A DNA stretch of 64,000 bases, from positions 124,001 to 188,000 of the forward strand of contig CAZMSD010000002.1 of assembly GCA_964568855.1 (NCBI GenBank). The letters run 5' to 3'. Both the position numbers and the translations under genes were made by a program. How positions within the stretch are numbered: the stretch's first letter is position 1; each line of letters begins with the position of its first letter. This DNA is from CAZMSD01 sp964568855 (GTDB lineage: Bacteria > CAIWAD01). The notes beneath the pieces are model-generated. The model worked only from the letters and a program-made list of their open reading frames with translations. It was not told where the DNA came from and searched no databases. Shown here in pieces: positions 22,000 to 30,581 of this stretch.

Positions 22000-24801
22000 C
22001 TATTCGGCCAGCTTCACCCGCAAGGCCCGCAGCACCTTTTCGGCGGTGATGGGCAGGGAGCGGATGCGCACTCCCACCGCGTCCTCGATGGCGTTGGCGA
22101 TGGCGCCGATTACCGGCAGGGTGGATCCCTCGCCGACTTCCTTGGCGCCGAAGGGTCCCCTCGGCTCGAAGGAGGGCACGGTGCAGCTGTCGATGGGCGG
22201 AACGTCCCGCGCCGTGGGCAGCAGGTAGTCGTGCAGGTTGGGGTTAAGCGTGCGTCCCCGGTCGTCGAACTGCATGTCCTCGAGCAGGGTCTCGCCCAGC
22301 ATCATGGCGATGGCGCCCTCGGCCTGGCCTTCCACGGCCATGGGATTGATGGGCGTCCCCACGTCGTGGGCGTCGGTGAATTTCAGCACCCTGACCCGCC
22401 CCGTCTCCACGTCCACCTCCACCTCGCAGACGCAGGCTGTGAAGGAGTAGGCCGGCGAAGTGCCCACCGTGGCGCCCTTGAAATCACCGCCCAGCCCTTC
22501 CGGCGGTGAATAGTGGCCCCGGCCGACGAGCGGCCCGTTTTCGGCGAAACTGCGGGCGGCCGCCTCCCGCCATTCCACTTCCCGCCGCGAATCGCCTGCG
22601 ACACGAATCCTGCCCGCGGTGACGCTCAGGTCCTCCACCGTCGTTTCCAGCATGGCCGCAGCCGCCCTCAGGACTTGTCCCCGCACATCCTCGCCCGCCA
22701 TCTTGCAGGCGTTTCCTCCCATCAATGTCACACGGGAGGAATAGGAGCCCAGCCCCAGCGGCGTGACGTCCGTGTCGGCGCAGACCACCGTAATACGACC
22801 GAAGTCGATGCCCATGGCCTCGGCGGCGATCTGGCCCAGCACGGTCATCGATCCCTGGCCGATGTCCGTTTCGCCGGTGTAGAGCGTGACCCGCTCGCCG
22901 TCCTCGCTGACCTTGATCAGGGCGTTGGAGTGCGGGAACTTCGAGCGGTAGATGGGATAGCCCGCTCCGCTGACGAATCCGCCGCAGCCGATGCCGATCC
23001 CCCTGCCGAAGGGCAGGCGGCCCTTCTTCTCCTTCCAGCCGCTCTTCTCGCGCACGACCTCCAGGCAGGCCTTGAATTCGCAGGAACCCACGTCCAGAGA
23101 ATTGACGGTCCGGCTCTCCGGATCCATGGCGTTCTTCAGCCGCACGTCGATGGGATCCAGTCCCAGCTCCGCGGCCATGTCGCTGAGCAGGCTCTCGAAG
23201 GCGAAACGCGGATGGGGGCATCCGTGACCGCGCATGGCCCCGCAGGCGGGCAGGTTGGTGTTCACCCGGAAGCCGTCGTACCTGTAACTGGGAAGCTTGT
23301 AGAGGGTCGGCATCATGGCGCCGGAGTAATACACCGCCACCACCCCGTAGGAGCTGTATGCGCCGCCGTCGAGCACCGAGCGCTGCTGCAGGGCCGTGAT
23401 GGAGCCGTCCTTCTTCAGGCCGATCTTCAGATCGACGATCTGCTTGTGGCGGCCGCGGAAATGGTGCACCATCTCCGCGCGGCTGTAGCGCATTTTCACG
23501 GGCCGGCCCGTTTTCTTCGCCAGCAGTGCGGACAGGATCTCCAGCGGGTTGAGGCCCGCCTTGCCGCCGAAGCCGCCCCCGCAGTGGGGGCCGATCACCT
23601 GGATGTCCCCCTGGGGCATGTCCAGCAGCCGCGCCAACTGGTAGCGCACGTAGTGCACCACCTGGGTGGAGGTGTGGACCCTGAGCCTGCCGTTGCCGTT
23701 CCATTCCGCCAGTGCGCAGTGAGGTTCCATGGGGCTCTGGTAGGTGCGGTTGCCCTCGAAGCGTTCCTCGCGCACCAGGTCCGCATCGCGGAAGCCCCGC
23801 TCCACGTCGCCGAAGTTCCATTCAACTCGCGTGTTGACGTTGTTGGGATAGCGCTCGAGGATCAAGGGCGCGCCTTCCGCCATGGCCTCCCGCGGATCGA
23901 AGACCGCGGGAAGCTCCTCGTACTCCACTTCGATCAGCTCCAGCGCCCTGATACAGGTGACCTCGTCCACGGCCGCCACCGCGGCCACTTCGTCCCCCAC
24001 GTGACACACCTTGTCGCTCGCCAGGATACGCTCGTCGTAGCGCGCCGGGCTTATTCCGTAGAGCGTCCCGGGAACGTCCCGCGCCGTGAGCACGGCCTTG
24101 ACGCCCGGCAGTGCCGCCGCGCGGCTCGCATCGATGCTCACGATCCGGGCGTGGGCCAGCGGGCTGGTCAGGATCTTGCCGTGGAGCATGTTGGGCAGCT
24201 TCAGGTCGTCGGCGTACCTGGCCCGTCCGGTGACCTTGTCCCGCGAGTCCACGCGGGGGTGGCTGCGCCCGATCACGGCGTGCGACGTGTCGCCGGGCTC
24301 CGGAGTCGACGCTTTCGCGTTAGTATTCCCAGCAACGTACTTGCGCCAATGCCCGATCGCCTCGACGATCTTGGTGTAACCCGTGCAGCGACAGAGGTTG
24401 CCGCCCAGGGCCTCGCGGATTTCGTCCTCGGAGGGATCGGGATTCCTGTTCAGCAGCGCGACGGCCGTGAGCACCATCGCCGGCGTACAGTAGCCGCACT
24501 GGATCGCGCCCCGCTCCATGAAAGCCCGCTGCACGGCGTGCAGTTCCCCGCCCTGCGCCAGACCCTCGATGGTCAGGATCTCGCGACCCTCGGCCTCCAG
24601 GGCCAGCAGCAGGCAGGAGTTCGCCGGCTCGCCGTCCAGCAGCACGGTGCAGGCGCCGCAATCGCCCGCACCGCAACCCAGCTTGACGCCGGTCAGGTCG
24701 AGCCGTTCCCGCAGGACCTCCAGCAGCGTGGTCGTACCCGTCACCGGTACCGTGTGACGGTCCCCGTTGATCGTCAACTCGACAAAGCGCCTGCCGCTCA
24801 T
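22000..24801 (-). CDS. Molybdenum hydroxylase, fused [2Fe-2S] and molybdopterin subunits
   Basis: 933 residues. The first 155 form the two-domain iron-sulfur subunit (GCGAGDCGACTVLLDG for the plant-type cluster; IQCGYCTPAM and GNLCRCTGY for the second). From about 175 comes the xanthine-dehydrogenase-type large subunit (IGRSHPRVDSRDKVTGRARY, HCGGGFGGKA, and the near-C-terminal GAKEVGEG with the catalytic Glu). It should hydroxylate or dehydroxylate a heterocycle or aromatic CoA ester with Mo-pterin. The context of benzoyl-CoA genes suggests 4-hydroxybenzoyl-CoA reductase, but the fused architecture and the plain FAD partner make this uncertain. It overlaps the FAD subunit gene by 4 bases. Last gene of the long minus-strand run. 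Confidence 0.8.
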   Translation of the reverse strand: MSGRRFVELTINGDRHTVPVTGTTTLLEVLRERLDLTGVKLGCGAGDCGACTVLLDGEPANSCLLLALEAEGREILTIEGLAQGGELHAVQRAFMERGAIQCGYCTPAMVLTAVALLNRNPDPSEDEIREALGGNLCRCTGYTKIVEAIGHWRKYVAGNTNAKASTPEPGDTSHAVIGRSHPRVDSRDKVTGRARYADDLKLPNMLHGKILTSPLAHARIVSIDASRAAALPGVKAVLTARDVPGTLYGISPARYDERILASDKVCHVGDEVAAVAAVDEVTCIRALELIEVEYEELPAVFDPREAMAEGAPLILERYPNNVNTRVEWNFGDVERGFRDADLVREERFEGNRTYQSPMEPHCALAEWNGNGRLRVHTSTQVVHYVRYQLARLLDMPQGDIQVIGPHCGGGFGGKAGLNPLEILSALLAKKTGRPVKMRYSRAEMVHHFRGRHKQIVDLKIGLKKDGSITALQQRSVLDGGAYSSYGVVAVYYSGAMMPTLYKLPSYRYDGFRVNTNLPACGAMRGHGCPHPRFAFESLLSDMAAELGLDPIDVRLKNAMDPESRTVNSLDVGSCEFKACLEVVREKSGWKEKKGRLPFGRGIGIGCGGFVSGAGYPIYRSKFPHSNALIKVSEDGERVTLYTGETDIGQGSMTVLGQIAAEAMGIDFGRITVVCADTDVTPLGLGSYSSRVTLMGGNACKMAGEDVRGQVLRAAAAMLETTVEDLSVTAGRIRVAGDSRREVEWREAAARSFAENGPLVGRGHYSPPEGLGGDFKGATVGTSPAYSFTACVCEVEVDVETGRVRVLKFTDAHDVGTPINPMAVEGQAEGAIAMMLGETLLEDMQFDDRGRTLNPNLHDYLLPTARDVPPIDSCTVPSFEPRGPFGAKEVGEGSTLPVIGAIANAIEDAVGVRIRSLPITAEKVLRALRVKLAE

Positions 24802-25670
24802 CTCGCCTCTTTCCGCAGTTGTTCCACGATTCTCAGCAGCACCCGCCGGCAGAGCACCCGGACCAGCTGCCTGCGGTAATCATCGCCGCCCCGGATATCG
24901 GTGATCGGCCGGGCCGCCGCCGCCGCCAGCTCCGCGGCTTCCTCTATCGTTTCCCTTGTGGGCTCCTTTCCCTTAAGGTGCAGCGCGGCCCGGTCGGCGG
25001 GAAGATGCACGGGGGCCACCGCCCCGAGCACGATTCTCGCCGTGTGGCAGCGGGAGTCGCGCAGGTCCAGCAGGGCGGCTACACCCGTCACCGCGAGCGA
25101 GTTGGAGGCTCGCCGCTGGTACTTCATGTAGCACGCCGCGGCGGTGGGAGCCTTCAAGGGAACCATGATCCGGGTGAGGATCTCGACCGGATCGCGCACC
25201 GTCTCGCGCGGCCCGGTGAAGAAATCACGCAGGGCCACCCGGCGGCTCCCTTTCGGGGAGACCAGCTCCACCGACGCGTCCAGGGCCATCAGCAGGGCGG
25301 GAAAGTCTCCGCAGGGCACCGCGCTGCAGATGTTGCCGCCCGCCGTGGCCACCGTGCGCACCTGGGGGCAGGCGAATACGCCCACCAGCTCGACCAGTTC
25401 GGGAAAGCAGTTCCGTAACACGGTGGAAGCCTGGATCGAAGCGGCCGTGCAGGCGGATCCGATGGAGACCAGGCCCTCCCGCTCCTCTATTCCGTCAAGC
25501 CCAGTAATACCGCGCAGGGAGACCACGTGTCGCACGTCTCGGATCCCGGACTCCGCGTCCACCAGCAGGTCGGTCCCGCCGGCCAGGATGTGCGCATGGG
25601 GCAGCTCCCCGAGCAGGCGGCCGGCCTCGGCCAGGTCGCCGGGCCGGTGGTATTCGAAATCTCTGATCAT
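24798..25670 (-). CDS. FAD-binding subunit of molybdenum hydroxylase
   Basis: 290 residues, CoxM/XdhB type. The N-terminal segment ILAGGTDLL and the middle ATAGGNICSAVPCGD are the two FAD-pyrophosphate and flavin-binding loops. The C-terminal half is the CO-dehydrogenase flavoprotein C-domain (ARIVLGAVAPVHLPAD). It passes electrons between the iron-sulfur clusters of its fused partner and an external carrier. Classical 4-hydroxybenzoyl-CoA reductases have an extra loop of about 40 residues with four Cys for a [4Fe-4S] cluster in this subunit; I do not see that loop here. Gap of 30 bases to the thiolase upstream. Confidence 0.8.
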   Translation of the reverse strand: MIRDFEYHRPGDLAEAGRLLGELPHAHILAGGTDLLVDAESGIRDVRHVVSLRGITGLDGIEEREGLVSIGSACTAASIQASTVLRNCFPELVELVGVFACPQVRTVATAGGNICSAVPCGDFPALLMALDASVELVSPKGSRRVALRDFFTGPRETVRDPVEILTRIMVPLKAPTAAACYMKYQRRASNSLAVTGVAALLDLRDSRCHTARIVLGAVAPVHLPADRAALHLKGKEPTRETIEEAAELAAAAARPITDIRGGDDYRRQLVRVLCRRVLLRIVEQLRKEAR

Positions 25671-25700
25671 CTTCGCCCCGTGCAGCCTTCGATTCGGTCC

Positions 25701-26870
25701 CTATACCCGTCTCACAAGCGTCGCCATGGTCACTCCCCCTCCGCCGCACAGCGATGCCACACCTTGCTCTTTCCCGTGCGTGATCAGGGCGTGGATCAGG
25801 GTCACCACTATGCGGACGCCCGTGCAACCGGTGGGATGCCCGAGGGCGATGGCCCCGCCGTGAACGTTCAACCTGGCGCGATCCCAGCCCAGCTCGTGCT
25901 CGTTGGCCAGGACCTGCACGGCGAAGGCCTCGTTGACCTCCAGCAGGTCGGCGTCGCCCAGGGCCAGGGACTGCTCCTCGAGCAGCAGAGGAATCACGCG
26001 GGCCGGCCCTTCGCCCATGGTGGCGGGCTCCACGGCCGTCTGCGAGAATCCCGGAAGCTCGGCCAGCACGGGAAGGCCTTCCGCCTTGGCGGTCTCCGCG
26101 GTTGTCAGCAGCATGAAGGCCGCCCCATCCGCCATGGCGCAGGCGTTGGCGGCTGTGATAGTGCCCTCCTTGCGGAAGACCGGACGCAGCTTGGCGAATT
26201 TCTCGCGGTTGACCGGGTAGCGGATGGTTTCATCACTGGCCACGGGATCCGTGTCCGTCTCCACGGGCAGCACCTCGGAGGCGAAGGCTTCCGCCTCCCA
26301 GGCCCGGTGCGCCTTTTCCTGCGAAAGCGCCGCGTACTCGTCCTGCTCTTCCCGCGTGATACCGTACTTGTCGGCCAGGTTCTCGGCCGTCTGCCCCATG
26401 CCCTGGCCGATCAGGGGATCGGTGCTGTCGGCCCAGCCGTCCAGGAGCTGGCGGTTGCCCATCTTGAAGCCGTCCCAGCGGCAGTCCTTGAGCAGGAAGG
26501 GCATGGTGCTCATGCTCTCCATGCCGCCCACCAGGATGAAGCGCGCCGACCCCGTGCCCAGGCGCATGGCCGCCGTCTCCAGGGCCTTCATGCCCGAGGG
26601 ACAGGCCATGTTGATGGTGGTCACTGGCACGTCGATGGGCACCCCGCCCCGCACCGCGGCCGTGCGGGCCGGATTGGGACCGTTGCCGGCCTGGCGGCAG
26701 TGACCGATCAGCACTTCGTCCAGCTTGGCTCCCGGAATACCCGCCGTGTTCAGCAGGCCGCGTATCACTGGCGCGGCCAGGTCGTAGGCGTAAATCTTCC
26801 TGAATCCGCCCCCGAAGCGGCCCATGGGGCTTCTCAGCGCCCCGACACAGACGATGCCTGGCGTTTTCAT
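25701..26870 (-). CDS. Acetyl-CoA acetyltransferase / 3-oxoacyl-CoA thiolase
   Basis: 389 residues, normal length. All thiolase signatures are present: nucleophile Cys in INMACPSGMKAL (near residue 90), EVNEAFAVQ, HGGAIALGHPTGCTGVR, and the acid-base Cys in SLCGGGGVTMA. Cytoplasmic. After ring opening by Oah, the product 3-hydroxypimelyl-CoA needs oxidation and thiolysis to glutaryl-CoA plus acetyl-CoA; this enzyme and the SDR directly before it (4-base ATGA overlap) are well placed for those steps. That specific assignment is inference from position. GGAGGGC precedes the start. Confidence 0.88.
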   Translation of the reverse strand: MKTPGIVCVGALRSPMGRFGGGFRKIYAYDLAAPVIRGLLNTAGIPGAKLDEVLIGHCRQAGNGPNPARTAAVRGGVPIDVPVTTINMACPSGMKALETAAMRLGTGSARFILVGGMESMSTMPFLLKDCRWDGFKMGNRQLLDGWADSTDPLIGQGMGQTAENLADKYGITREEQDEYAALSQEKAHRAWEAEAFASEVLPVETDTDPVASDETIRYPVNREKFAKLRPVFRKEGTITAANACAMADGAAFMLLTTAETAKAEGLPVLAELPGFSQTAVEPATMGEGPARVIPLLLEEQSLALGDADLLEVNEAFAVQVLANEHELGWDRARLNVHGGAIALGHPTGCTGVRIVVTLIHALITHGKEQGVASLCGGGGVTMATLVRRV

Positions 26871-27607
26871 ACGTATTGCCCTCCGTCGATCTTGATCACC
26901 TCGCCGGTGATGTGGCGACTCCTGTCGCTGGCCAGGAAGACCAGCAGGTCCGCCACGTCCTCCGGGGTCCCGATCCTGCCCAGCAGGATCTCCTCCAGGG
27001 CCTTCTGCTTGAAGTCCTCGGGCATGTCCAGGATCATCTGGGTGGCGATTAGCCCGGGGCAGACGACGTTGACCGTGATCCCCGCCCGGCCCAGCTCCCT
27101 GGCCAGCGTTTTCGAGAAACCGATCACGCCGGCCTTGGCGGCGGCGTAGTTCGATTGCCCGAATTTACCGCGCAGCCCGTTGATCGAGGACACCGTGATG
27201 ATCCGGCCGCCCTTCTTCTCTCTCATGGCGGGCACCGCGCCCCGGGTGTAATTGAAGACGCCCTTCAGATCGGTGGCGATGACGTCGTCCCAGGCCTCCT
27301 CGGTCATCTTCCAGATCACCTTGTCCTGGTTGGCCCCCGCGTTGTTCACCAGGACGTCCAGGGTGCCGAAATCCCCCAGAACCTCCTGTACCACTTCCTG
27401 CGACCTTGCGAAATCGGACATCTCCGCGTGGTAGGCGCGGACCGCGGGACCCAGTTCGGCCGTCAGCTCCTCGGCCGCCTTGAGGCCGCTGCGGTAAGTG
27501 AAGGCCACTCGCGCGCCCTCGCCCGCGAATTGTCTCACGGCGGCGGTGCCGATGCCCGAGCTGCCTCCCGTGATCAGGGCTACTTTTCCGTCAAGCAGTT
27601 TATCCAT
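26867..27607 (-). CDS. SDR oxidoreductase, 3-oxoacyl-CoA/ACP reductase type
   Basis: 246 residues with NAD(P)-binding GGSSGIG near residue 14, NNAG at about 88, and the catalytic Ser-Tyr-Lys in SSINGLRG and YAAAKAG. The C-terminal IDGGQYV is typical of FabG/PhaB enzymes. In this cluster a 3-hydroxypimelyl-CoA dehydrogenase role is attractive, but acetoacetyl-CoA reductase or FabG activity cannot be excluded. AAGGAGA upstream supports the start. One of few genes here with no GTRWYAC word. Confidence 0.85.
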   Translation of the reverse strand: MDKLLDGKVALITGGSSGIGTAAVRQFAGEGARVAFTYRSGLKAAEELTAELGPAVRAYHAEMSDFARSQEVVQEVLGDFGTLDVLVNNAGANQDKVIWKMTEEAWDDVIATDLKGVFNYTRGAVPAMREKKGGRIITVSSINGLRGKFGQSNYAAAKAGVIGFSKTLARELGRAGITVNVVCPGLIATQMILDMPEDFKQKALEEILLGRIGTPEDVADLLVFLASDRSRHITGEVIKIDGGQYV

Positions 27608-27629
27608 CGATCGATCTCCTTAGTGGCTG

Positions 27630-28406
27630 TCACTCGCTTTCCCACCGGGGGGTGCGCTTCTCCAGGAATGCGGCGATCCCCTCGTTGGCGTCGTGGCTGG
27701 ACATCAGCTCGTAGATGTAATACCTCTCGATGCGTTCCAGCTGGCCGCGCAGAACCTCGTTGAACTGCCAGCGCGCGGCGCGCACCGCGTGCTTCAGCGA
27801 GGATGCGCTCTTGGGCAGGATGAACCTGCCGATCCATTCCTCCAGACCGGCTTCCATGCTTTCCCCGTCCTCGTACAATCGTGTGACAAGACCCGCCTCG
27901 GCGGCTTCGGCGCCCTTGAGGATGCGGCCGCTGAGCAGCATCTCGTCCGCCCGGGCCTGGCCGATCTTCAACGGCAGGATCAGCGAGGCCGGGGGCGCGA
28001 AGACGCCCAGGTTGATCTCCGGCTGCCCCAGGCGCGCCGACCGGTCCGCGAAGAGGAAGTTACACATCAGGGCCAGCTCCAGGCCGCCGCCCAGGCACTG
28101 GCCCGAAACCACGGCGGCGCTGGGGATCGCCAGTTCGGCCAGCGCGCGAAAGAGGCCGTGGAAGCGCTTGAGCATCTTGCCCGCCTGTTCGCGGGTGTGC
28201 TCCGGAACGCTGGCGCCGAAGCTGAAATGGTCCCCGGTGCCGGAGAACAGCAGCAGCTTGACTCTCCGGTCCTGCCGCAGGCGGTCCAGTTCGCCCGCGA
28301 GCGCCTCCATCATTTCACCGTCGAGTACGTTGCCCTTGGGTGCGTTGAGCGTCAGCCGCAGCACCCGGGCGTCGTGCGTGGTTTGTGTCACAAGTACTTC
28401 GGACAT
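27630..28406 (-). CDS. dch: Cyclohexa-1,5-diene-1-carbonyl-CoA hydratase
   Basis: 258 residues of crotonase fold. The N-terminal LTLNAPKGNVLDGEMM is characteristic of dienoyl-CoA hydratases of the benzoyl-CoA pathway (NAPKxNxLD), and the oxyanion segments FSFGASV and GQCLGGGLELAL are intact. The enzyme adds water to the product of ATP-dependent benzoyl-CoA reductase, giving 6-hydroxycyclohex-1-ene-1-carbonyl-CoA. It stands next to Oah (4 bases between stop and start) and one gene from Had, the order expected for this pathway. Very likely correct given the company it keeps. Confidence 0.87.
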   Translation of the reverse strand: MSEVLVTQTTHDARVLRLTLNAPKGNVLDGEMMEALAGELDRLRQDRRVKLLLFSGTGDHFSFGASVPEHTREQAGKMLKRFHGLFRALAELAIPSAAVVSGQCLGGGLELALMCNFLFADRSARLGQPEINLGVFAPPASLILPLKIGQARADEMLLSGRILKGAEAAEAGLVTRLYEDGESMEAGLEEWIGRFILPKSASSLKHAVRAARWQFNEVLRGQLERIERYYIYELMSSHDANEGIAAFLEKRTPRWESE

Positions 28407-28410
28407 CGTC

Positions 28411-29496
28411 TCACCTCGGCAGGATGGTATTGAGCAACTCGTCGTCCCAGGGATGCCCCTCGGCCAGCATGCGCCTGAGCTTGATGAAGTCCACTTCGCG
28501 GTTTCCGCGGGGCCCCTCGTTGAAGGCCCTGAACCCGGCCTTGGCCTCGGTCATCATGTTCAGCGCCAGCCAGTCCCGGTTGCTCTGCTGGTTCTGGTTC
28601 CAGTGCTCCAGCTTCTTCTTCCGCAGGCTGTTCAAGGTCTTGCTGATGCAGTCGGGCATCATGTAGAGCAGCTTGGTCGAGAGTGCATCTACCGTCTTGT
28701 CCAACGGCGCCAAGTCGATCTCGCCCCGGGCGAGCAGCTCCTTCCCCTCCTGCAGGTCCTGGCCCCGCTTCCTCCTGCCGTAGACCACCGCGCCGCCCTC
28801 GTCCAGCCAGCGATCGGTCACCACCAGCGGATTCCTGACCGTGCGGCCGTCCACGGACAGCACGGGCACGGCCTCGGTGATCAGGCCCAGGTGCTGCGCC
28901 TCGTAGGCGCTCCACATCTCGCAGAGGGTGCCGCTCTGCATGGCGCGCTCGATGCCCACGTAGAGGTGCAGGAAATCGGTGCTGCCCCCGTCGGGCGCGC
29001 TGCCGTGCTTGGGTCCCGCCTGGCCGAAGACCGCCAGGTCGCTGGCCACGGTGAAATCGCAGGCCATGCCGATTTCCTGGCCGCCGGCGATGCGCATCCC
29101 GTTGACGCGGCAGATCACGGGCTTATCGCAGATCAGGATCGTGGTGATCATGTCGTTGAACAGCCGCATGTACTGCTTGTACTCCAGGGGCCGCCCTGAG
29201 TAATACTCGGCGTACTCCTTGGTGTTGCCGCCGGTGCAGAAGGCCTTGTCCCCCACCGCCGTGAAGACCGCCGTAACCACGGAGCGGTCGTTGGAGGCCT
29301 TGCGGAAGGCCAGGATGACTTCCTTGACGGCCGCGGTGGTGTAGGAGTTGTATTGCCCGGGATTGTTCAGATGGATCCAGGCGTTGTGCAGTCCCTCGAC
29401 CGGCTCGCCCTTGTGATCCAGACAGGGGCGCAGCTCGTAGATGATCTCCTTGAAATCGACCTCCACCAGGTCGTGGTTGAAAAGAGCGGTATCCAT
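28411..29496 (-). CDS. oah: 6-oxocyclohex-1-ene-1-carbonyl-CoA hydrolase (ring-opening, BamA/Oah)
   Basis: 361 residues, close to the usual 375-380. Signatures of this highly specific crotonase relative are clear: HNAWIHLNNPGQYNSYTT, VFTAVGDKAFCTGGNTKEYA, CDKPVICRVNGMRIAGGQEI, FGQAGPKHGSA and LALNMMTEAKAGFRAFNEG. It hydrates and cleaves the ring to 3-hydroxypimelyl-CoA, and is the standard marker gene for anaerobic aromatic degradation. The HGSAPDGGSTDF segment differs from the usual HGSAAIGGATDF. GGGAGAA lies upstream of the start. Confidence 0.93.
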   Translation of the reverse strand: MDTALFNHDLVEVDFKEIIYELRPCLDHKGEPVEGLHNAWIHLNNPGQYNSYTTAAVKEVILAFRKASNDRSVVTAVFTAVGDKAFCTGGNTKEYAEYYSGRPLEYKQYMRLFNDMITTILICDKPVICRVNGMRIAGGQEIGMACDFTVASDLAVFGQAGPKHGSAPDGGSTDFLHLYVGIERAMQSGTLCEMWSAYEAQHLGLITEAVPVLSVDGRTVRNPLVVTDRWLDEGGAVVYGRRKRGQDLQEGKELLARGEIDLAPLDKTVDALSTKLLYMMPDCISKTLNSLRKKKLEHWNQNQQSNRDWLALNMMTEAKAGFRAFNEGPRGNREVDFIKLRRMLAEGHPWDDELLNTILPR

Positions 29497-29532
29497 TGTG
29501 TCGCGTTCTCCCGTTAGGACCGTCGCGGTCCG

Positions 29533-30579
29533 CTAGAAATCCGGCGTCAGGACCGAGCGCCTGACAAGTTTGTGCTCCAAGGTCTGCTGGAAGATCTCGT
29601 TGATCCTGGACATGGGAAAGGTCTCGCTGTAGGGCTTGAGTTGCAGCTTGCCGCTGCCCACCAGGTCGAGCGCTTCCGGATAGAGCTCGGGTTTGCAGCC
29701 CCAGGTGCCCACAGCCTGGGCGTCGAAGGCCATCAGGTTGCTCAGGCGCAGCTCGAACCTGTCCAGAGTGAATCCCACCACGGAGAGGACACCGGCGAAG
29801 CCCAGCAGGGCGTAGGCCAGCTCCTGGCCCGGACGGGTGCCGGACATCTCGTAGATCTTCCAGCTGTGTGACGGCGCGCCCATTTCCCTGCAGGCTTCCT
29901 TGACCCGGCCCTTGATCTCCTTGATCTCCATCCCGCCGGTGTTCAGCGTCGCGGCCAGGTCGTCCAGCTGGTCGAGTTTTTCCTGGGCGATGTCCAGGGC
30001 CAGGACCTGCGCGCCGAAGATCTTCGCCAGCTGGACGGCGTAGACGCCCACCCCGCCGACCCCGATGACCACCGCGAAATCGCCGGGCTTGAGTCCGCTT
30101 TTCACGATGACCTGGTAGGGCGTGGTGACCGCGTCGGCGATGACCGCCAGCTCGGCGAGTTCGTGACCGGACAGCACGGCCTCGGGCACGGGCGCCAGGA
30201 AACGGGCGGGCACGACGATATGGCTGGCGAAGCCGCCGTGGAAGTCGTTACCGGGCATCAACTGCTTTCGGCAGATGTTGCTGCGGCCGCCCCTGCACAG
30301 GTCGCACTCGCCGCAGGGCAAGACGGCGGGAATCACCACCGGTTTGCCCTTCAGCTCCGCGGGGCCTTCCAGCACCGTGCCGCTGATCTCGTGACCCAGG
30401 ACCAGCGGCAGTTCGTGCCGCGTGGGAACGCCGAAATGCCAGAAGCTGAGGTCCGTGTGACACACCCCGCAGCCGGCCACTTCGACAAGGGCCCGGTCCG
30501 GTCCGATCTCGGGCAGGGGCAGCTCTACTTCTTCGAAAGGCTGTTTCAGGGCGCTCATCTGGTAGGCTTGGATCACCAT
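29533..30579 (-). CDS. had: 6-hydroxycyclohex-1-ene-1-carbonyl-CoA dehydrogenase
   Basis: 348 residues, zinc alcohol dehydrogenase superfamily. Catalytic zinc site GCGVCHTDLSFW and GHEISG; structural zinc cysteines in LPCGECDLCRGGRSNICRKQ; NAD-binding GVGGVGVYAVQLAK. The CHTDLSFWHFGVPTRHELP region and the GAPSHSWKIYEMSGT segment are those of Had enzymes. It oxidises the Dch product with NAD to the 6-oxo compound used by Oah. ATG at 30579, just after the preceding stop, has GGGAGGG at 8 bases and is preferred over an upstream TTG. Confidence 0.9.
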   Translation of the reverse strand: MVIQAYQMSALKQPFEEVELPLPEIGPDRALVEVAGCGVCHTDLSFWHFGVPTRHELPLVLGHEISGTVLEGPAELKGKPVVIPAVLPCGECDLCRGGRSNICRKQLMPGNDFHGGFASHIVVPARFLAPVPEAVLSGHELAELAVIADAVTTPYQVIVKSGLKPGDFAVVIGVGGVGVYAVQLAKIFGAQVLALDIAQEKLDQLDDLAATLNTGGMEIKEIKGRVKEACREMGAPSHSWKIYEMSGTRPGQELAYALLGFAGVLSVVGFTLDRFELRLSNLMAFDAQAVGTWGCKPELYPEALDLVGSGKLQLKPYSETFPMSRINEIFQQTLEHKLVRRSVLTPDF

Positions 30580-30581
30580 GC

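Noticed and set aside
24798..25670. Firm assignment of the molybdenum hydroxylase as 4-hydroxybenzoyl-CoA reductase
   Set aside because: The FAD subunit lacks the extra four-Cys loop and the other two subunits are fused; only context supports it.
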